This document shows, in pieces, positions 1 to 7,403 of a DNA stretch of 13,564 nt (its first letter is position 1; each line of letters starts with the position of its first letter). The position numbers and the translations under genes are program-made. The stretch comes from Methylothermaceae bacterium. GTDB taxonomy: Bacteria; Pseudomonadota; Gammaproteobacteria; Methylococcales; Methylothermaceae. The DNA lies in NCBI GenBank assembly GCA_027024125.1, contig JALVSV010000299.1, forward strand, positions 1 to 13,564, read 5' to 3'. Under the pieces are notes generated by a model. The model did not search any database. It was not told where the DNA came from and saw only the letters and a program-made list of their open reading frames with translations.

Positions 1-303
1 GCCATGTCCTGGAGGAATGTAGGCAGGTATGTTTTGGAAATAATAGATGTATCCCTGCATCATGCCCGATGCGAAATGTTCACCCGCGGTTGCAAACATC
101 ATGGCGATCAGAACCTGCAGGCGTACCACGTTGGTTTCCCAGATCAAGAGTCCAATCAGAACCACCCACCCACAGCGACCCACTGCGTTCTGTAGTTCGA
201 GGTCGTGGAATGAATCGACATACAGACATAACGCGATGCCCATGAAGGTGACAGTGGCTATGAAAAGTTCTTTGGAGCTTGCCCGAATGGCCTTCAATAA
301 CAT
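1..303 (-). CDS. Integral membrane protein, N-terminal part (cut by the window edge)
   Basis: The minus strand is open from an ATG at 303 to the first base of the window, giving 101 codons with no stop, so the gene continues beyond the left edge. The translation begins MLLKAIRASSKELF and has hydrophobic stretches near residues 14-27 (ATVTFMGIALCLYV region), 44-54 (WVVLIGLLIW) and 61-70 (RLQVLIAMMFA), consistent with several membrane helices. It ends at the window edge in an aromatic and proline-rich segment, QNIPAYIPPGHG, that looks like a conserved loop before another helix. There is no strong Shine-Dalgarno; GGAAAC lies about 8 bases before the ATG. The frame is also open upstream of the ATG without a better start. 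I do not recognise the family with confidence. The gene lies 38 bases beyond the end of a transposase remnant, so its original promoter may have been displaced. Confidence 0.7.
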   Translation of the reverse strand, partial: MLLKAIRASSKELFIATVTFMGIALCLYVDSFHDLELQNAVGRCGWVVLIGLLIWETNVVRLQVLIAMMFATAGEHFASGMMQGYIYYFQNIPAYIPPGHG

Positions 304-341
304 GGGTGCTGTTTCCAAGTGCAAAGTTGCAGCCAATAAAC

Positions 342-629
342 TTACACTGTTACAGCCTTGAGCTCAAGGACAATGCCGCTCAAATCCGACCGCACAATCA
401 CGGGGGCGCAATCGTACCCCCTGTCTGCAACAATACAGTCAGCAGGTACCTTTCTGCCTGACCGATGAATCGTTCCCGGAGTTCAGGGCTCTGTCATCCT
501 TTATGTCGAGATATGTGGGGTTTGCTTCAAAAAAGCGGTTACTGTATCCCAGTAGGATTTAAACAGGCCTTCCTGACGACGTGGCTTTCGAACCAGACCA
601 CCCGCCCCTTCAATCAGTCGTTTACGTGT
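342..629 (-). pseudogene. Decayed IS5-type transposase remnant
   Basis: One minus-strand frame (stop TAA at 344-342) reads TPGTIHRSG, then VPADCIVADRGYDC, about 25 more residues, and a stop. Spacing and wording resemble the part of IS5-family DDE transposases around the second catalytic aspartate, where the family typically has PGxxHD...PAD-IADRGYD. The same frame is interrupted by stops at 503-501 (TAA) and 485-483 (TGA). Above these it is open back to a TAA at 632-630 and includes the stretch FKSYWDTVTAFLKQ, which I cannot place. The first catalytic aspartate, the final glutamate and terminal inverted repeats are not visible, so this is a fragment and not an active element. Only about 342-480 is recognisable; the upper boundary is a guess. 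Confidence 0.5.
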
Positions 630-717
630 TTAGATGATGTGGTCCTGTCCCGTAGCTAGAGATGGCTGGTCAAGAATTGGTAGAGACGGTATCCTTGATT
701 GTTCCAGAGGCGAGAAC

Positions 718-741
718 TTTGACGATGAAAGGATCGTCAAA
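718..741. promoter_or_regulatory. Perfect inverted repeat, candidate operator
   Basis: TTTGACGAT (718-726) and ATCGTCAAA (733-741) are exact reverse complements separated by GAAAGG. No T-run follows on either strand, so it does not read as an intrinsic terminator. It lies 45 bases before the start of the small membrane-anchored gene at 786 and covers the expected -35 area of the TATAAA box at 755-760. That is where a dimeric regulator would bind. The regulator is unknown. Confidence 0.45.
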
Positions 742-760
742 AGAGATTACATAATATAAA
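731..760 (+). promoter_or_regulatory. Possible promoter of the 786 gene
   Basis: An AT-rich segment, ATAATATAAA at 751-760, contains the -10-like hexamer TATAAA (755-760). No good -35 hexamer stands 16-18 bases upstream. That position is filled by the right half of the 718-741 palindrome, which would suit an activator-dependent or repressible promoter. The leader before the start codon would be short, about 20 bases. Confidence 0.3.
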
Positions 761-785
761 GCGATATTGACCGGAGTTGTTAATT

Positions 786-1253
786 ATGTTCAAGAAGTTT
801 GTGCAAAACCCGTATTCTTTGCTGTTGTTGGCAGTCTACATCGTTGCATTGTATGTCCTGCTGAATAAGGCAATTGTGCCGTTCGTCGTGAATGTGGTCA
901 ATAGCGATACCTTCAGTGGGGATCCTTCACAATCCGGCCAAGTGACGGAAGTTCACGACAATCGTACGGCCATGGCACTGTTGCAGTGCAACCGATTCGT
1001 CAAGGACAAGTTTGATGAGAAGGCCGTACTCACGTTTGCCAATACCGGCTACAATTCCTGGGACATTGGCTATGGACGATTCATCATCAAGTCCCATGTG
1101 GATGTCACCGAGCCGAGTGAGCCTACCGTTCGTAAGAACTATGTCTGTGAAATCAAACATATCGGGGGTGATCTGGATCAACAGGACAATTGGGATTTGA
1201 AGGGGCTAGCGATGCATGATGTCAAATTGGCATCCGCCCCCCAGGGGGAATGA
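786..1253 (+). CDS. Small membrane-anchored protein of unknown function
   Basis: The protein is 155 residues long. The start is ATG 786 because GGAG at 773-776 stands 9 bases upstream; the in-frame TTG at 777 directly abuts that ribosome site. Residues about 11-37 are one hydrophobic helix (SLLLLAVYIVALYVLL and beyond), followed by a soluble region with acidic and aromatic residues. This suggests a signal anchor with the C-terminal domain outside the cytoplasm. Two cysteines, C68 and C121, could form a disulfide. A GYNSWDIGYGRF stretch near residues 88-99 and KNYVCEIKHIGGD near 117-129 look like paired beta strands of a small domain. I do not recognise a family. The gene stands alone, with a palindrome and putative promoter before it and a strong terminator after it. 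Confidence 0.75.
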   Translation: MFKKFVQNPYSLLLLAVYIVALYVLLNKAIVPFVVNVVNSDTFSGDPSQSGQVTEVHDNRTAMALLQCNRFVKDKFDEKAVLTFANTGYNSWDIGYGRFIIKSHVDVTEPSEPTVRKNYVCEIKHIGGDLDQQDNWDLKGLAMHDVKLASAPQGE

Positions 1254-1327
1254 GGAATGAAACACGCCAAGGGGCTTCCACCTATTCCCTGAGTGAGCAG
1301 GCAGAGCAATCCTCCGGAACAACGGGT

Positions 1328-1358
1328 GAGGCGCCCTTTGGCGGGCGCCTCCTTTTTT
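1328..1358 (+). terminator. Rho-independent terminator
   Basis: GAGGCGCCC (1328-1336) pairs perfectly with GGGCGCCTC (1343-1351) across a 6-base loop, TTTGGC, and is followed by C and six T. It lies 75 bases past the stop of the 786 gene and just before the convergent Tim44-like gene. The T-run is on the plus strand only, so it terminates the plus-strand transcript. Confidence 0.9.
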
Positions 1359-1373
1359 GAAGGATGCTATATT

Positions 1374-2300
1374 TCAGTCGACCTGTTGTATTCCATCCAG
1401 AATCCAATGGGGAGCGAAGTCCTGTTTGGAGCGGACGAAATGCCAGACTTCCTGCACACGCTCTGGAGTTTGATCCCCTTCCTGAATCAGCGCTGTGAAC
1501 AATACGGCAGCTTCCTGGGTTTTAGTCTGGTCATTGAAGTCAAGTAAACGGGCATCCAGTTCGAGGATCCGGGTGGGCTGATTGTCGGCAAGGTGGTTTC
1601 TCTGGTCCTTGATCTCGATGAATACGTCGTCTGTGGTCAGCCCCCGTATGTCGGCCAGTTCGTCACGATTCCAGGCTTCCTGTAGATTGATGAATACCTG
1701 TTTTGCTTCTTCCAGGAAGGATTCCACGTCGAAATCCCTTGGCACAATAGGCATGGACTGGTTTGGATTCTTAGGGTCGTCAGCCTTTCCCTGGCCAAAC
1801 AACAGGTCGGTGGCAAAACCGCGTTCATTGCGGCGCGGTTGCAGATGTTCCTCGAACTGACTGTGTGTGGAGTCGGGTGGTGGACTTCCATAACCATAGA
1901 GTGTATCGGGGGCCGTCTTGGGCCTCCTGGTCAGGAGTTTGAAGGCAAGAAATGCCAAACCGCCAAATACCAGCAGATCGGCAAGATTGATGTTTTCGAA
2001 GGCCCCTCCGAAAAACATTGAACCCAGCAGACCTCCGATGAGAAATGGTGCGAGCATACCGAGGAAACCTCCACGGTTGCGCCAGGATTGGCGGGCGTCC
2101 TGGTTACGCTGAACCGCCTTTTGCCGGGAATAGCTTGGCCGCCTGGGTATTTGAGAGCGTTTGTAGGGGGTGCTATAGAAGGATCTCCCGCCAAAGGATC
2201 TGCCGCCCCCAAAACGTTTGGCCTCTGAATCGGTAAAGGGCGCCATCATCATGATGGCGGCGATCAAAAGCATGAAGGGTGTCAATTTATAGTTGGGCAT
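1374..2300 (-). CDS. Tim44-like domain protein, exported or membrane-associated
   Basis: The protein has 308 residues. The N-terminus has a signal-like hydrophobic stretch (residues 7-22) ending near SEAKR. A Gly/Arg/Ser-rich basic linker with FGGGRSFGGRSF follows (29-77). Two hydrophobic Gly-rich segments come next (about 79-99 and 107-123, including FLIGGLLGSMFFGG and LLVFGGLAFLAFKLL). A spacer leads to a C-terminal domain (about 188-308) with FLEEAKQVFINLQEAWNRDE and WHFVRSKQ, the usual shape of the bacterial Tim44-like domain. This domain is known from the mitochondrial import motor and, in bacteria, mostly from uncharacterised membrane proteins; here its role is unknown. AAGGAA lies about 8 bases before the ATG at 2300. 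It is transcribed in the same direction as moaC, 71 bases downstream of it, so the two may share a transcript. Confidence 0.85.
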   Translation of the reverse strand: MPNYKLTPFMLLIAAIMMMAPFTDSEAKRFGGGRSFGGRSFYSTPYKRSQIPRRPSYSRQKAVQRNQDARQSWRNRGGFLGMLAPFLIGGLLGSMFFGGAFENINLADLLVFGGLAFLAFKLLTRRPKTAPDTLYGYGSPPPDSTHSQFEEHLQPRRNERGFATDLLFGQGKADDPKNPNQSMPIVPRDFDVESFLEEAKQVFINLQEAWNRDELADIRGLTTDDVFIEIKDQRNHLADNQPTRILELDARLLDFNDQTKTQEAAVLFTALIQEGDQTPERVQEVWHFVRSKQDFAPHWILDGIQQVD

Positions 2301-2371
2301 AGGATGGTTCCTTTTGTCTGTTTGCGAATTTCAAAGAGGTTGATTGGACCAATGGAAACCCAGGGTGTTCG

Positions 2372-2848
2372 TCATTTCCTGCGCCATGTCCCGCTTTTTC
2401 CCCCGCTTTTTTCGAGCAACCGGATGCCGCTGATGGTCATGGCCCGGTCCATGCTCTTGCACATATCGTAGATGGTCAGTAATGATATCTGCACGGCGGT
2501 TAAAGCCTCCATTTCCACGCCGGTGGCAGCATGGGTTTCGGTAATGGCGCGGCAACGGATCTGTCCGCTTTCCGGTTCGGGAACCAGATCGATCTCCACT
2601 TTGGTCAATGGAATGGGGTGGCAGAGCGGAATCAATTCCGCTGTTTTCTTGCTTGCCATGATGCCGGCAATTCGGGCAATCCCCAGAACATCCCCCTTCT
2701 TATGCCCGCCTTGGGTAATCATTTCCAGGGTTTGTGCTTTCAGCTCGATAAATCCTTCTGCAATGGCACGGCGTCTGGTTGCAACCTTGTCTCCGATGTC
2801 GACCATATGAGCCTGGCCGCGATGATTGAAATGGGTGAGTTCTGTCAT
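2372..2848 (-). CDS. moaC: Cyclic pyranopterin monophosphate synthase MoaC
   Basis: MoaC converts the 3',8-cyclo-GTP product of MoaA into cyclic pyranopterin monophosphate, the first stable intermediate of molybdenum cofactor synthesis. The 158-residue protein aligns with E. coli MoaC (161 residues) from start to end. It begins [18 protein letters not shown], then has GGHKKGDVL (47-55), LIPLCHP (72-78), [11 protein letters not shown] (109-119), IYDMCK with D128 and K131 at the same numbers as the E. coli catalytic residues, and [10 protein letters not shown] near the C-terminus. The start ATG at 2848 has AGGA about 8 bases upstream. It is divergent from moaD-moaE, with 58 bases between, and that gap contains an inverted repeat that overlaps this ribosome site. 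Confidence 0.97.
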   Translation of the reverse strand: MTELTHFNHRGQAHMVDIGDKVATRRRAIAEGFIELKAQTLEMITQGGHKKGDVLGIARIAGIMASKKTAELIPLCHPIPLTKVEIDLVPEPESGQIRCRAITETHAATGVEMEALTAVQISLLTIYDMCKSMDRAMTISGIRLLEKSGGKSGTWRRK

Positions 2849-2849
2849 G

Positions 2850-2875
2850 TTCCATCCTGTGATTTAATGATGGAA
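2850..2875. promoter_or_regulatory. Inverted repeat between divergent moaC and moaDE
   Basis: TTCCATC (2850-2856) and GATGGAA (2869-2875) are exact reverse complements 12 bases apart. A third copy of the heptamer, GATGGAA, stands at 2887-2893 in direct orientation, with 18-base spacing. The dyad sits 2 bases before the moaC start and includes its ribosome site; the third copy lies just before moaD. It may be an operator for both directions, or an RNA hairpin over the moaC start. No T-run is present. Confidence 0.35.
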
Positions 2876-2906
2876 GGTTATCAAGAGATGGAAAGGGTGA
2901 AAAGTA

Positions 2907-3137
2907 ATGACGATCAGGGTGAGATTGTTTGCCAGTTTACAGGAAAAATGGCGAATCGATCAGATTGATCTGGAAAGTACGGGTATGGAAAAGGTGGCTG
3001 ATGTCTGGCTGAATCTAACCGGTGAAGAGTTACCCTCCCAGGTGCTCGTTGCGGTAAATATGGAATATGCCCGCCCTGACACCCCGATCAAGGACGAGGA
3101 CGAAGTGGCTTTTTTTCCACCGGTGACCGGAGGTTGA
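2907..3137 (+). CDS. moaD: Molybdopterin synthase small subunit MoaD
   Basis: MoaD is the ubiquitin-like sulfur carrier of molybdopterin synthase. Its C-terminal glycine is adenylated and then thiocarboxylated, and it gives sulfur to the precursor bound in MoaE. The 76-residue protein has the expected size and ends in DEVAFFPPVTGG, the family's characteristic tail with terminal Gly-Gly. The N-terminal RVRLFASLQEK strand-helix is typical. The start ATG 2907 has GAAAGGG about 10 bases upstream. The stop overlaps the moaE start by one base (TGATG), so translation of the two subunits is probably coupled, matching their joint complex. Confidence 0.95.
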   Translation: MTIRVRLFASLQEKWRIDQIDLESTGMEKVADVWLNLTGEELPSQVLVAVNMEYARPDTPIKDEDEVAFFPPVTGG

Positions 3138-3574
3138 TGGTGCAGGTAATCCTGGCTTCACAGCCATTCGATCCATGGAAGTCGCTTCAGACGTTCCAAA
3201 ATGCGATGCTGACGGTTGGCAGTTACGGCGCTACGGCAGTGTTCGTGGGGACCATGAGAGATTTCAATGAAGGTGAGAGGGTGGAATCGTTATTCCTCGA
3301 TCATTATCCGGGTATGACCGAGCGCGAGCTCGAAAGGATACTGAGGGAGGCCCGTTCCCAGTGGGAATTCCTTGATGCCCTGATCGAACACCGGGTGGGG
3401 GAGATTGAACCGGGAGAGCCGATTGTCCTGGTGGCGGTTTGGTGTGCCCACAGGGGAGCGGCATTCGATGCCTGCCGCTGGATCATGGAGGCTCTAAAAA
3501 GCAGGGCACCTTTCTGGAAGAAAGAGACCGGGCCGGCGGGTGTCCGCTGGGTGGAGCGTAACACCGCCGGGTGA
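3137..3574 (+). CDS. moaE: Molybdopterin synthase catalytic subunit MoaE
   Basis: MoaE is the large subunit of molybdopterin synthase, which inserts the two dithiolene sulfurs into cyclic pyranopterin monophosphate. The 145-residue protein carries AVFVGTMRDFNEG (34-46, with F36 and R41), HRVGEIEPGE (86-95), AHRGAAFDACRW (104-115) and LKSRAPFWKKE (120-130). K121, K128 and H105-R106 correspond, with an offset of two, to E. coli K119, K126 and H103-R104. I chose ATG 3137, which overlaps the moaD stop. GGAGG at 3129-3133 is only 3 bases away, so GTG 3140 (6 bases) is a possible alternative start. Confidence 0.95.
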   Translation: MVQVILASQPFDPWKSLQTFQNAMLTVGSYGATAVFVGTMRDFNEGERVESLFLDHYPGMTERELERILREARSQWEFLDALIEHRVGEIEPGEPIVLVAVWCAHRGAAFDACRWIMEALKSRAPFWKKETGPAGVRWVERNTAG

Positions 3575-3585
3575 AAGAGCTGCCG

Positions 3586-3605
3586 GCCGCTGGCACTCCA
3601 GTGGC
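3586..3605. terminator. Weak hairpin between convergent moaE and ppa
   Basis: GCCGCTGG (3586-3593) pairs with CCAGTGGC (3598-3605), with one G-U pair and a 4-base loop, in the 39-base gap between two convergent stops. Neither strand has a T-run after it, so termination is plausible from position only. Confidence 0.3.
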
Positions 3606-3613
3606 GTCAAGGA

Positions 3614-4162
3614 CTAGAAATTGGGTTTTTCCTTGGCCTGGTTGTAGCGTTCGATGCCTGAGGTGATCTCCTGTTTGGCTTCTGCGGGGCCGAGCCAGTT
3701 TTCCACCTTAACCCATTTGCCAGGTTCCAGGTCCTTGTAATGTTCGAAGAAATGGGCGATCTGGGCAAGCTGAGCCTCGGGGATATCGCGGAAGGAGTCG
3801 ACGGTGCGGTATAGGGGGGTCAGTTTGTCCATGGGGACGGCCAGTACCTTGGCATCGACGCCGGCTTCGTCGGTCATTTGCAGCATACCGATGGGACGGC
3901 AGTGAACCACCGCTCCTGGAATCAGCTTCCATGGTGCAATCACCAAAACGTCCACAGGATCACCATCTTCTGACAGAGTATGCGGGACATAGCCGTAGTT
4001 GCAAGGATACTGCATCGCTGTCCCCATGAAGCGGTCAACAAACAAGGCGCCTGTTTCCTTGTCCACTTCATATTTGACCGGATCGCTATAGGCTGGAATT
4101 TCGATAATCACGTTGATATCGTGGGGAATGTTTTCCCCAGAGGAAACCCGCATCAATGCCAC
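3614..4162 (-). CDS. ppa: Inorganic pyrophosphatase, family I
   Basis: This cytoplasmic soluble pyrophosphatase hydrolyses diphosphate to two phosphates and pulls biosynthetic reactions forward. The 182-residue product follows E. coli Ppa closely. It has VIIEIPA with E21, [19 protein letters not shown] with K30, E32 and R44, [12 protein letters not shown] with Y56, [10 protein letters not shown] with metal-binding D66, D68 and D71, [10 protein letters not shown] with D98, D103 and K105, and [18 protein letters not shown] near the C-terminus. All are one higher than the numbering of the mature E. coli enzyme. The start is GTG at 4162 and not the ATG three codons later. GGAG stands 8 bases before the GTG, and the sequence then begins MALMRV, in line with the family. 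It is divergent from the DUF2797 gene, with only 37 bases between. Confidence 0.97.
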   Translation of the reverse strand: MALMRVSSGENIPHDINVIIEIPAYSDPVKYEVDKETGALFVDRFMGTAMQYPCNYGYVPHTLSEDGDPVDVLVIAPWKLIPGAVVHCRPIGMLQMTDEAGVDAKVLAVPMDKLTPLYRTVDSFRDIPEAQLAQIAHFFEHYKDLEPGKWVKVENWLGPAEAKQEITSGIERYNQAKEKPNF

Positions 4163-4199
4163 AGTCTCTACTCCTTCAATTAATACAAAACGATCAATT

Positions 4200-5030
4200 A
4201 TGAATCACCTTGGTCCTTTGCGCAAAATGAAAACCCATCTGGAAAACGATGGATCCGTCTCCTATCAATTGCCGCTTGGTGATGAGCTTTACGTGCCGTT
4301 GGTACCGCTGCTCGGGAAAAAGCTGGCGCTGAGATATCAAGGGCAGATCCATTGCATTCATTGTGGTCGCAAGACCTCCAGGAGTTTCAACCAGGGTTAT
4401 TGCTTTCCGTGTGTCCGACGCTTGGCCCGTTGCGATACCTGTATCATCAAACCGGAATTGTGTCATTTCGATCAAGGGACCTGCCGGGAACCTGAATGGG
4501 CCGAGGAAAATTGTCTGCAACCCCATATCGTTTATCTGGCCAACTCATCGGGATTGAAGGTGGGCATCAGCCGCAAGCGTCAGATTCCCACCCGCTGGAT
4601 GGACCAGGGGGCGACCCAGGCCCTGGAGATTCTGGAAGTGTCCACACGTCACGTGTCGGGTCAAGTGGAGATGATCCTAAAGGCCCATGTCAGCGACCGT
4701 ACCCAATGGCAGAAAATGCTCAAAGGTGAGGCCGGGAAAGTGGATCTCGAAGCCGAGAGGGAGCGGTTGCTGGCATTGTGTCAGGCAGCGATTGGCGAGG
4801 TGGAACAGGCCTGCGGTCCCGGTTCAGTCCGACATCTCCCAGAGGCCGGGGTCATGACCTTCCGGTATCCCATATTGGAATATCCCACCAAGGTCAAATC
4901 CTTCAATTTTGACAGGCAGCCGGATGTGGAGGGGACATTGCTGGGCATCAAGGGCCAGTACCTTATTTTCGATACCGGGGTGATCAACATCCGAAAATTT
5001 TCCGGGTACCAAGTGGTGCTTGAAACTTAG
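4200..5030 (+). CDS. DUF2797-type cysteine-rich protein
   Basis: The protein has 276 residues from ATG 4200; no clear ribosome site precedes it, and ATG 4227 is an alternative. The N-terminal half has CxxC pairs at C52/C55 (CIHC) and C68/C71 (CFPC), then C78, C81, C88, C95 and C105, which look like one or two zinc sites. A central block reads [17 protein letters not shown], then [14 protein letters not shown] (about 109-144). Its order (VYL, a glycine turn, KVG, then an arginine) resembles the core of a GIY-YIG fold, but with valine where the YIG tyrosine would be. The C-terminus reads [28 protein letters not shown], as in DUF2797 proteins. The family has no established function; a nucleic-acid role is only an inference from the zinc-like cysteines and the fold resemblance. 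It converges on comM with 76 bases between stops. Confidence 0.8.
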   Translation: MNHLGPLRKMKTHLENDGSVSYQLPLGDELYVPLVPLLGKKLALRYQGQIHCIHCGRKTSRSFNQGYCFPCVRRLARCDTCIIKPELCHFDQGTCREPEWAEENCLQPHIVYLANSSGLKVGISRKRQIPTRWMDQGATQALEILEVSTRHVSGQVEMILKAHVSDRTQWQKMLKGEAGKVDLEAERERLLALCQAAIGEVEQACGPGSVRHLPEAGVMTFRYPILEYPTKVKSFNFDRQPDVEGTLLGIKGQYLIFDTGVINIRKFSGYQVVLET

Positions 5031-5106
5031 TCTTCGCGGTCGTGGCCGGGTTCGGCGGAGTTTGAAGGTTGTTTCCACTTGCAGTGAGAGAGCAGCCAGT
5101 CTCAGA

Positions 5107-6630
5107 TCAATAGGCAGGTGTTGGTTTGCGATCCAGTTTCCGGTAACTGATCGCTTCGCTGAGATGTCTGGAGGTGATTGGCCCGCTTGCATCGATGTCG
5201 GCTATGGTTCTGCTGACTTTGAGGATACGGTGCAGGGCGCGGTGGGAAAGGCCAAGTTGATCGATGGCCCTGCCAAGCAGCCGTTCGCTGTCTTCGTCTA
5301 TCGGACAATATCGTTCTATCTCACTCACGTTCATATGGGCGTTGAGTTTGCCGCAGCGGGTCAGGGCAGTTCGCCTGGCATGGATGACTCTCTCGCGCAT
5401 CGTCTTACTGTTGAGTTCCTGCCCGGCTTTGTTGCCCAGAAGTTCGGTGGTATGGCATTGAACGTCAAGATGGATGTCAATCCGATCCAGGAGCGGCCCG
5501 GAAATACGTTCCCGATAACGCAGAATCTGCTGAGGCGAACAATGACAGCGTCCCGAAGGATCGCCATGATAACCGCAAGGGCAGGGGTTCATGGCGGCGA
5601 CCAGCTGAAAGTTGGCAGGGAATGTAGCCTTGTTCGAGGCTCTGGAAATCGTGATGTGGCCAGTTTCCAAGGGTTCACGCAGGACTTCCAGGACCTTGCG
5701 GTTGAATTCCGGCAGTTCATCGAGAAACAGGATGCCCCGGTGGGCCAGGGAGATTTCCCCTGGCCGGATGTGCCCGCCGATTCCACCTCCCACCAGAGCA
5801 GGTGCCGAAGCGCTATGGTGTGGACAGCGATAGGGTGGCAGCCGCCAGCGGGCGGAATCGATCGCGTAGCCGCTGACCGAGTGAATCGCTGCTGTCTCCA
5901 GGGCTTCCTCATCGTCCAGTAGGGGAACGATGGTGGGCAGGCGCTCTGCCAGCATGGATTTCCCCGATCCTGGAGGTCCAATCATGAGCAGATTGTGGCC
6001 ACCGGCAGCTGCCACTTCCAAGGCACGTTTGGCTTGGTAGTGGCCCCGGACTTCGGCATAGTCCATAGGGATGGAAGGAAAGGTGTTGGTGTGAGTCGGC
6101 GCCTGTGCCTTCAGAGCTTCTTTGCCTTGCAGGTGGGCACATACTTGCAGTAGATGGCTGGCGCCAAATACCGACAATGCTTCCACCAGAGTCGCCTCAT
6201 GGATATTTGTGTGGGTTAGAATGAGGGAGCGTCCCGCCTTGTGACAGTGAAGCGCTGCAGGCAGCGCGCCTCTAACCGCACGTAACTCCCCGCTGAGTGA
6301 GAGCTCGCCCAGAAACTCGTAGTCGTCCAAAGGGGAAGCGGGAATCTGTCTGGATGCAGCCAGAATGCCAAGGGCGATGGCAAGATCGAACCGTCCACCT
6401 TCCTTGGGAAGATCGGCGGGTGCCAGATTGACTGTGATTCTTCGTGTTGGGAACTCGAAACCACAATTGACCAGCGCCGCACGTACCCGGTCCTTGCTTT
6501 CCCTGACCGCCGTTTCCGGTAGACCCACGATGGCCAGACTGGGCAGTCCGTTTGCCAGATGGACCTCGACACAGACTTCCGGGGCATCCACACCGCTTTG
6601 ACCACGGCTGTAGACCCGTGCCAGTGCCAT
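5107..6630 (-). CDS. comM: ComM/YifB family AAA+ ATPase (Mg-chelatase-like)
   Basis: ComM is a hexameric helicase that promotes branch migration of incoming single-stranded DNA during natural transformation in Vibrio; the same gene is widespread in non-competent bacteria. The 507-residue protein has an N-terminal domain typical of the family (VGLPETAVRESKDRVR at 35-50, ITVNLAPADLPKEGGRFDL at 65-83). The AAA+ module follows, with Walker A GPPGSGKS (218-225), CPHHSASAPALVGGG (269-283), Walker B ILFLDELPEF (300-309) and the arginine-finger region SGPLLDRIDI (377-386). CPCGYHGDPSGRCHC places C350, C352, C362 and C364 as a likely zinc site. The C-terminus has RTIADIDASGPITSRHLSEAISYR. The start ATG 6630 follows the ubiK stop by one base, so it is translated in the same operon. 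Confidence 0.95.
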   Translation of the reverse strand: MALARVYSRGQSGVDAPEVCVEVHLANGLPSLAIVGLPETAVRESKDRVRAALVNCGFEFPTRRITVNLAPADLPKEGGRFDLAIALGILAASRQIPASPLDDYEFLGELSLSGELRAVRGALPAALHCHKAGRSLILTHTNIHEATLVEALSVFGASHLLQVCAHLQGKEALKAQAPTHTNTFPSIPMDYAEVRGHYQAKRALEVAAAGGHNLLMIGPPGSGKSMLAERLPTIVPLLDDEEALETAAIHSVSGYAIDSARWRLPPYRCPHHSASAPALVGGGIGGHIRPGEISLAHRGILFLDELPEFNRKVLEVLREPLETGHITISRASNKATFPANFQLVAAMNPCPCGYHGDPSGRCHCSPQQILRYRERISGPLLDRIDIHLDVQCHTTELLGNKAGQELNSKTMRERVIHARRTALTRCGKLNAHMNVSEIERYCPIDEDSERLLGRAIDQLGLSHRALHRILKVSRTIADIDASGPITSRHLSEAISYRKLDRKPTPAY

Positions 6631-6631
6631 G

Positions 6632-6880
6632 TCAGATTTTCAATTGTTGTTCCAGCTCCTGGATTTGTTTCTCAAGCTGCTCGAGCTTTTCCCGGGTGCG
6701 TTTGAGCAGTGCCGCCTGGACCTCGAATTCCTCGCGGCTGACCAGATTCATCTGGGAAAAGGCATTTTGCAGGATGGCGCGAAAATTCCTTTCCAAATCC
6801 TCTCGCAGATGCTGCAGGCCTGGTGGAATGGCAACCGAAAGCTTGTGGGCAAGATCGTCGAGAACCTTGGGGTCGAACAT
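6632..6880 (-). CDS. ubiK: Ubiquinone biosynthesis accessory factor UbiK
   Basis: UbiK (formerly YqiC, BMFP family) is a small protein that interacts with UbiJ and supports aerobic ubiquinone synthesis at the membrane. The 82-residue product starts MFDPKVLDDLAHKL, has a middle amphipathic part, then LVSREEFEVQAALLKRTREKLEQLEKQ, the family signature leading into a C-terminal coiled coil with a regular Leu pattern (about 56-82). E. coli UbiK is a little longer at the C-terminus. It is the first gene of a two-gene unit with comM, with one base between them, and is divergent from glnK with a 166-base gap. This order (ubiK beside comM, with glnK-amtB nearby) is familiar in gammaproteobacteria. Confidence 0.93.
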   Translation of the reverse strand: MFDPKVLDDLAHKLSVAIPPGLQHLREDLERNFRAILQNAFSQMNLVSREEFEVQAALLKRTREKLEQLEKQIQELEQQLKI

Positions 6881-6917
6881 GAGTGACTATACCTGTGGAC
6901 AGAGTTGCAATGGATGA

Positions 6918-7385
<468 letters not shown>

Positions 7386-7403
7386 ACTCAGGGAGAAAAC
7401 ACA

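Noticed and set aside
47..659. Short plus-strand open frames (60-104 codons)
   Set aside because: They overlap the minus-strand membrane protein and transposase remnant and show no domain, membrane pattern or good ribosome site.
2343..2353. Short palindrome ATTGGACCAAT between moaC and the Tim44-like gene
   Set aside because: Five-base arms with one central base are common by chance, and there is no second copy or clear promoter near it.
5020..5922. Long plus-strand open frame (300 codons)
   Set aside because: It lies wholly opposite comM, has no ribosome site or family features, and its open frame follows from the codon pattern of the real gene.
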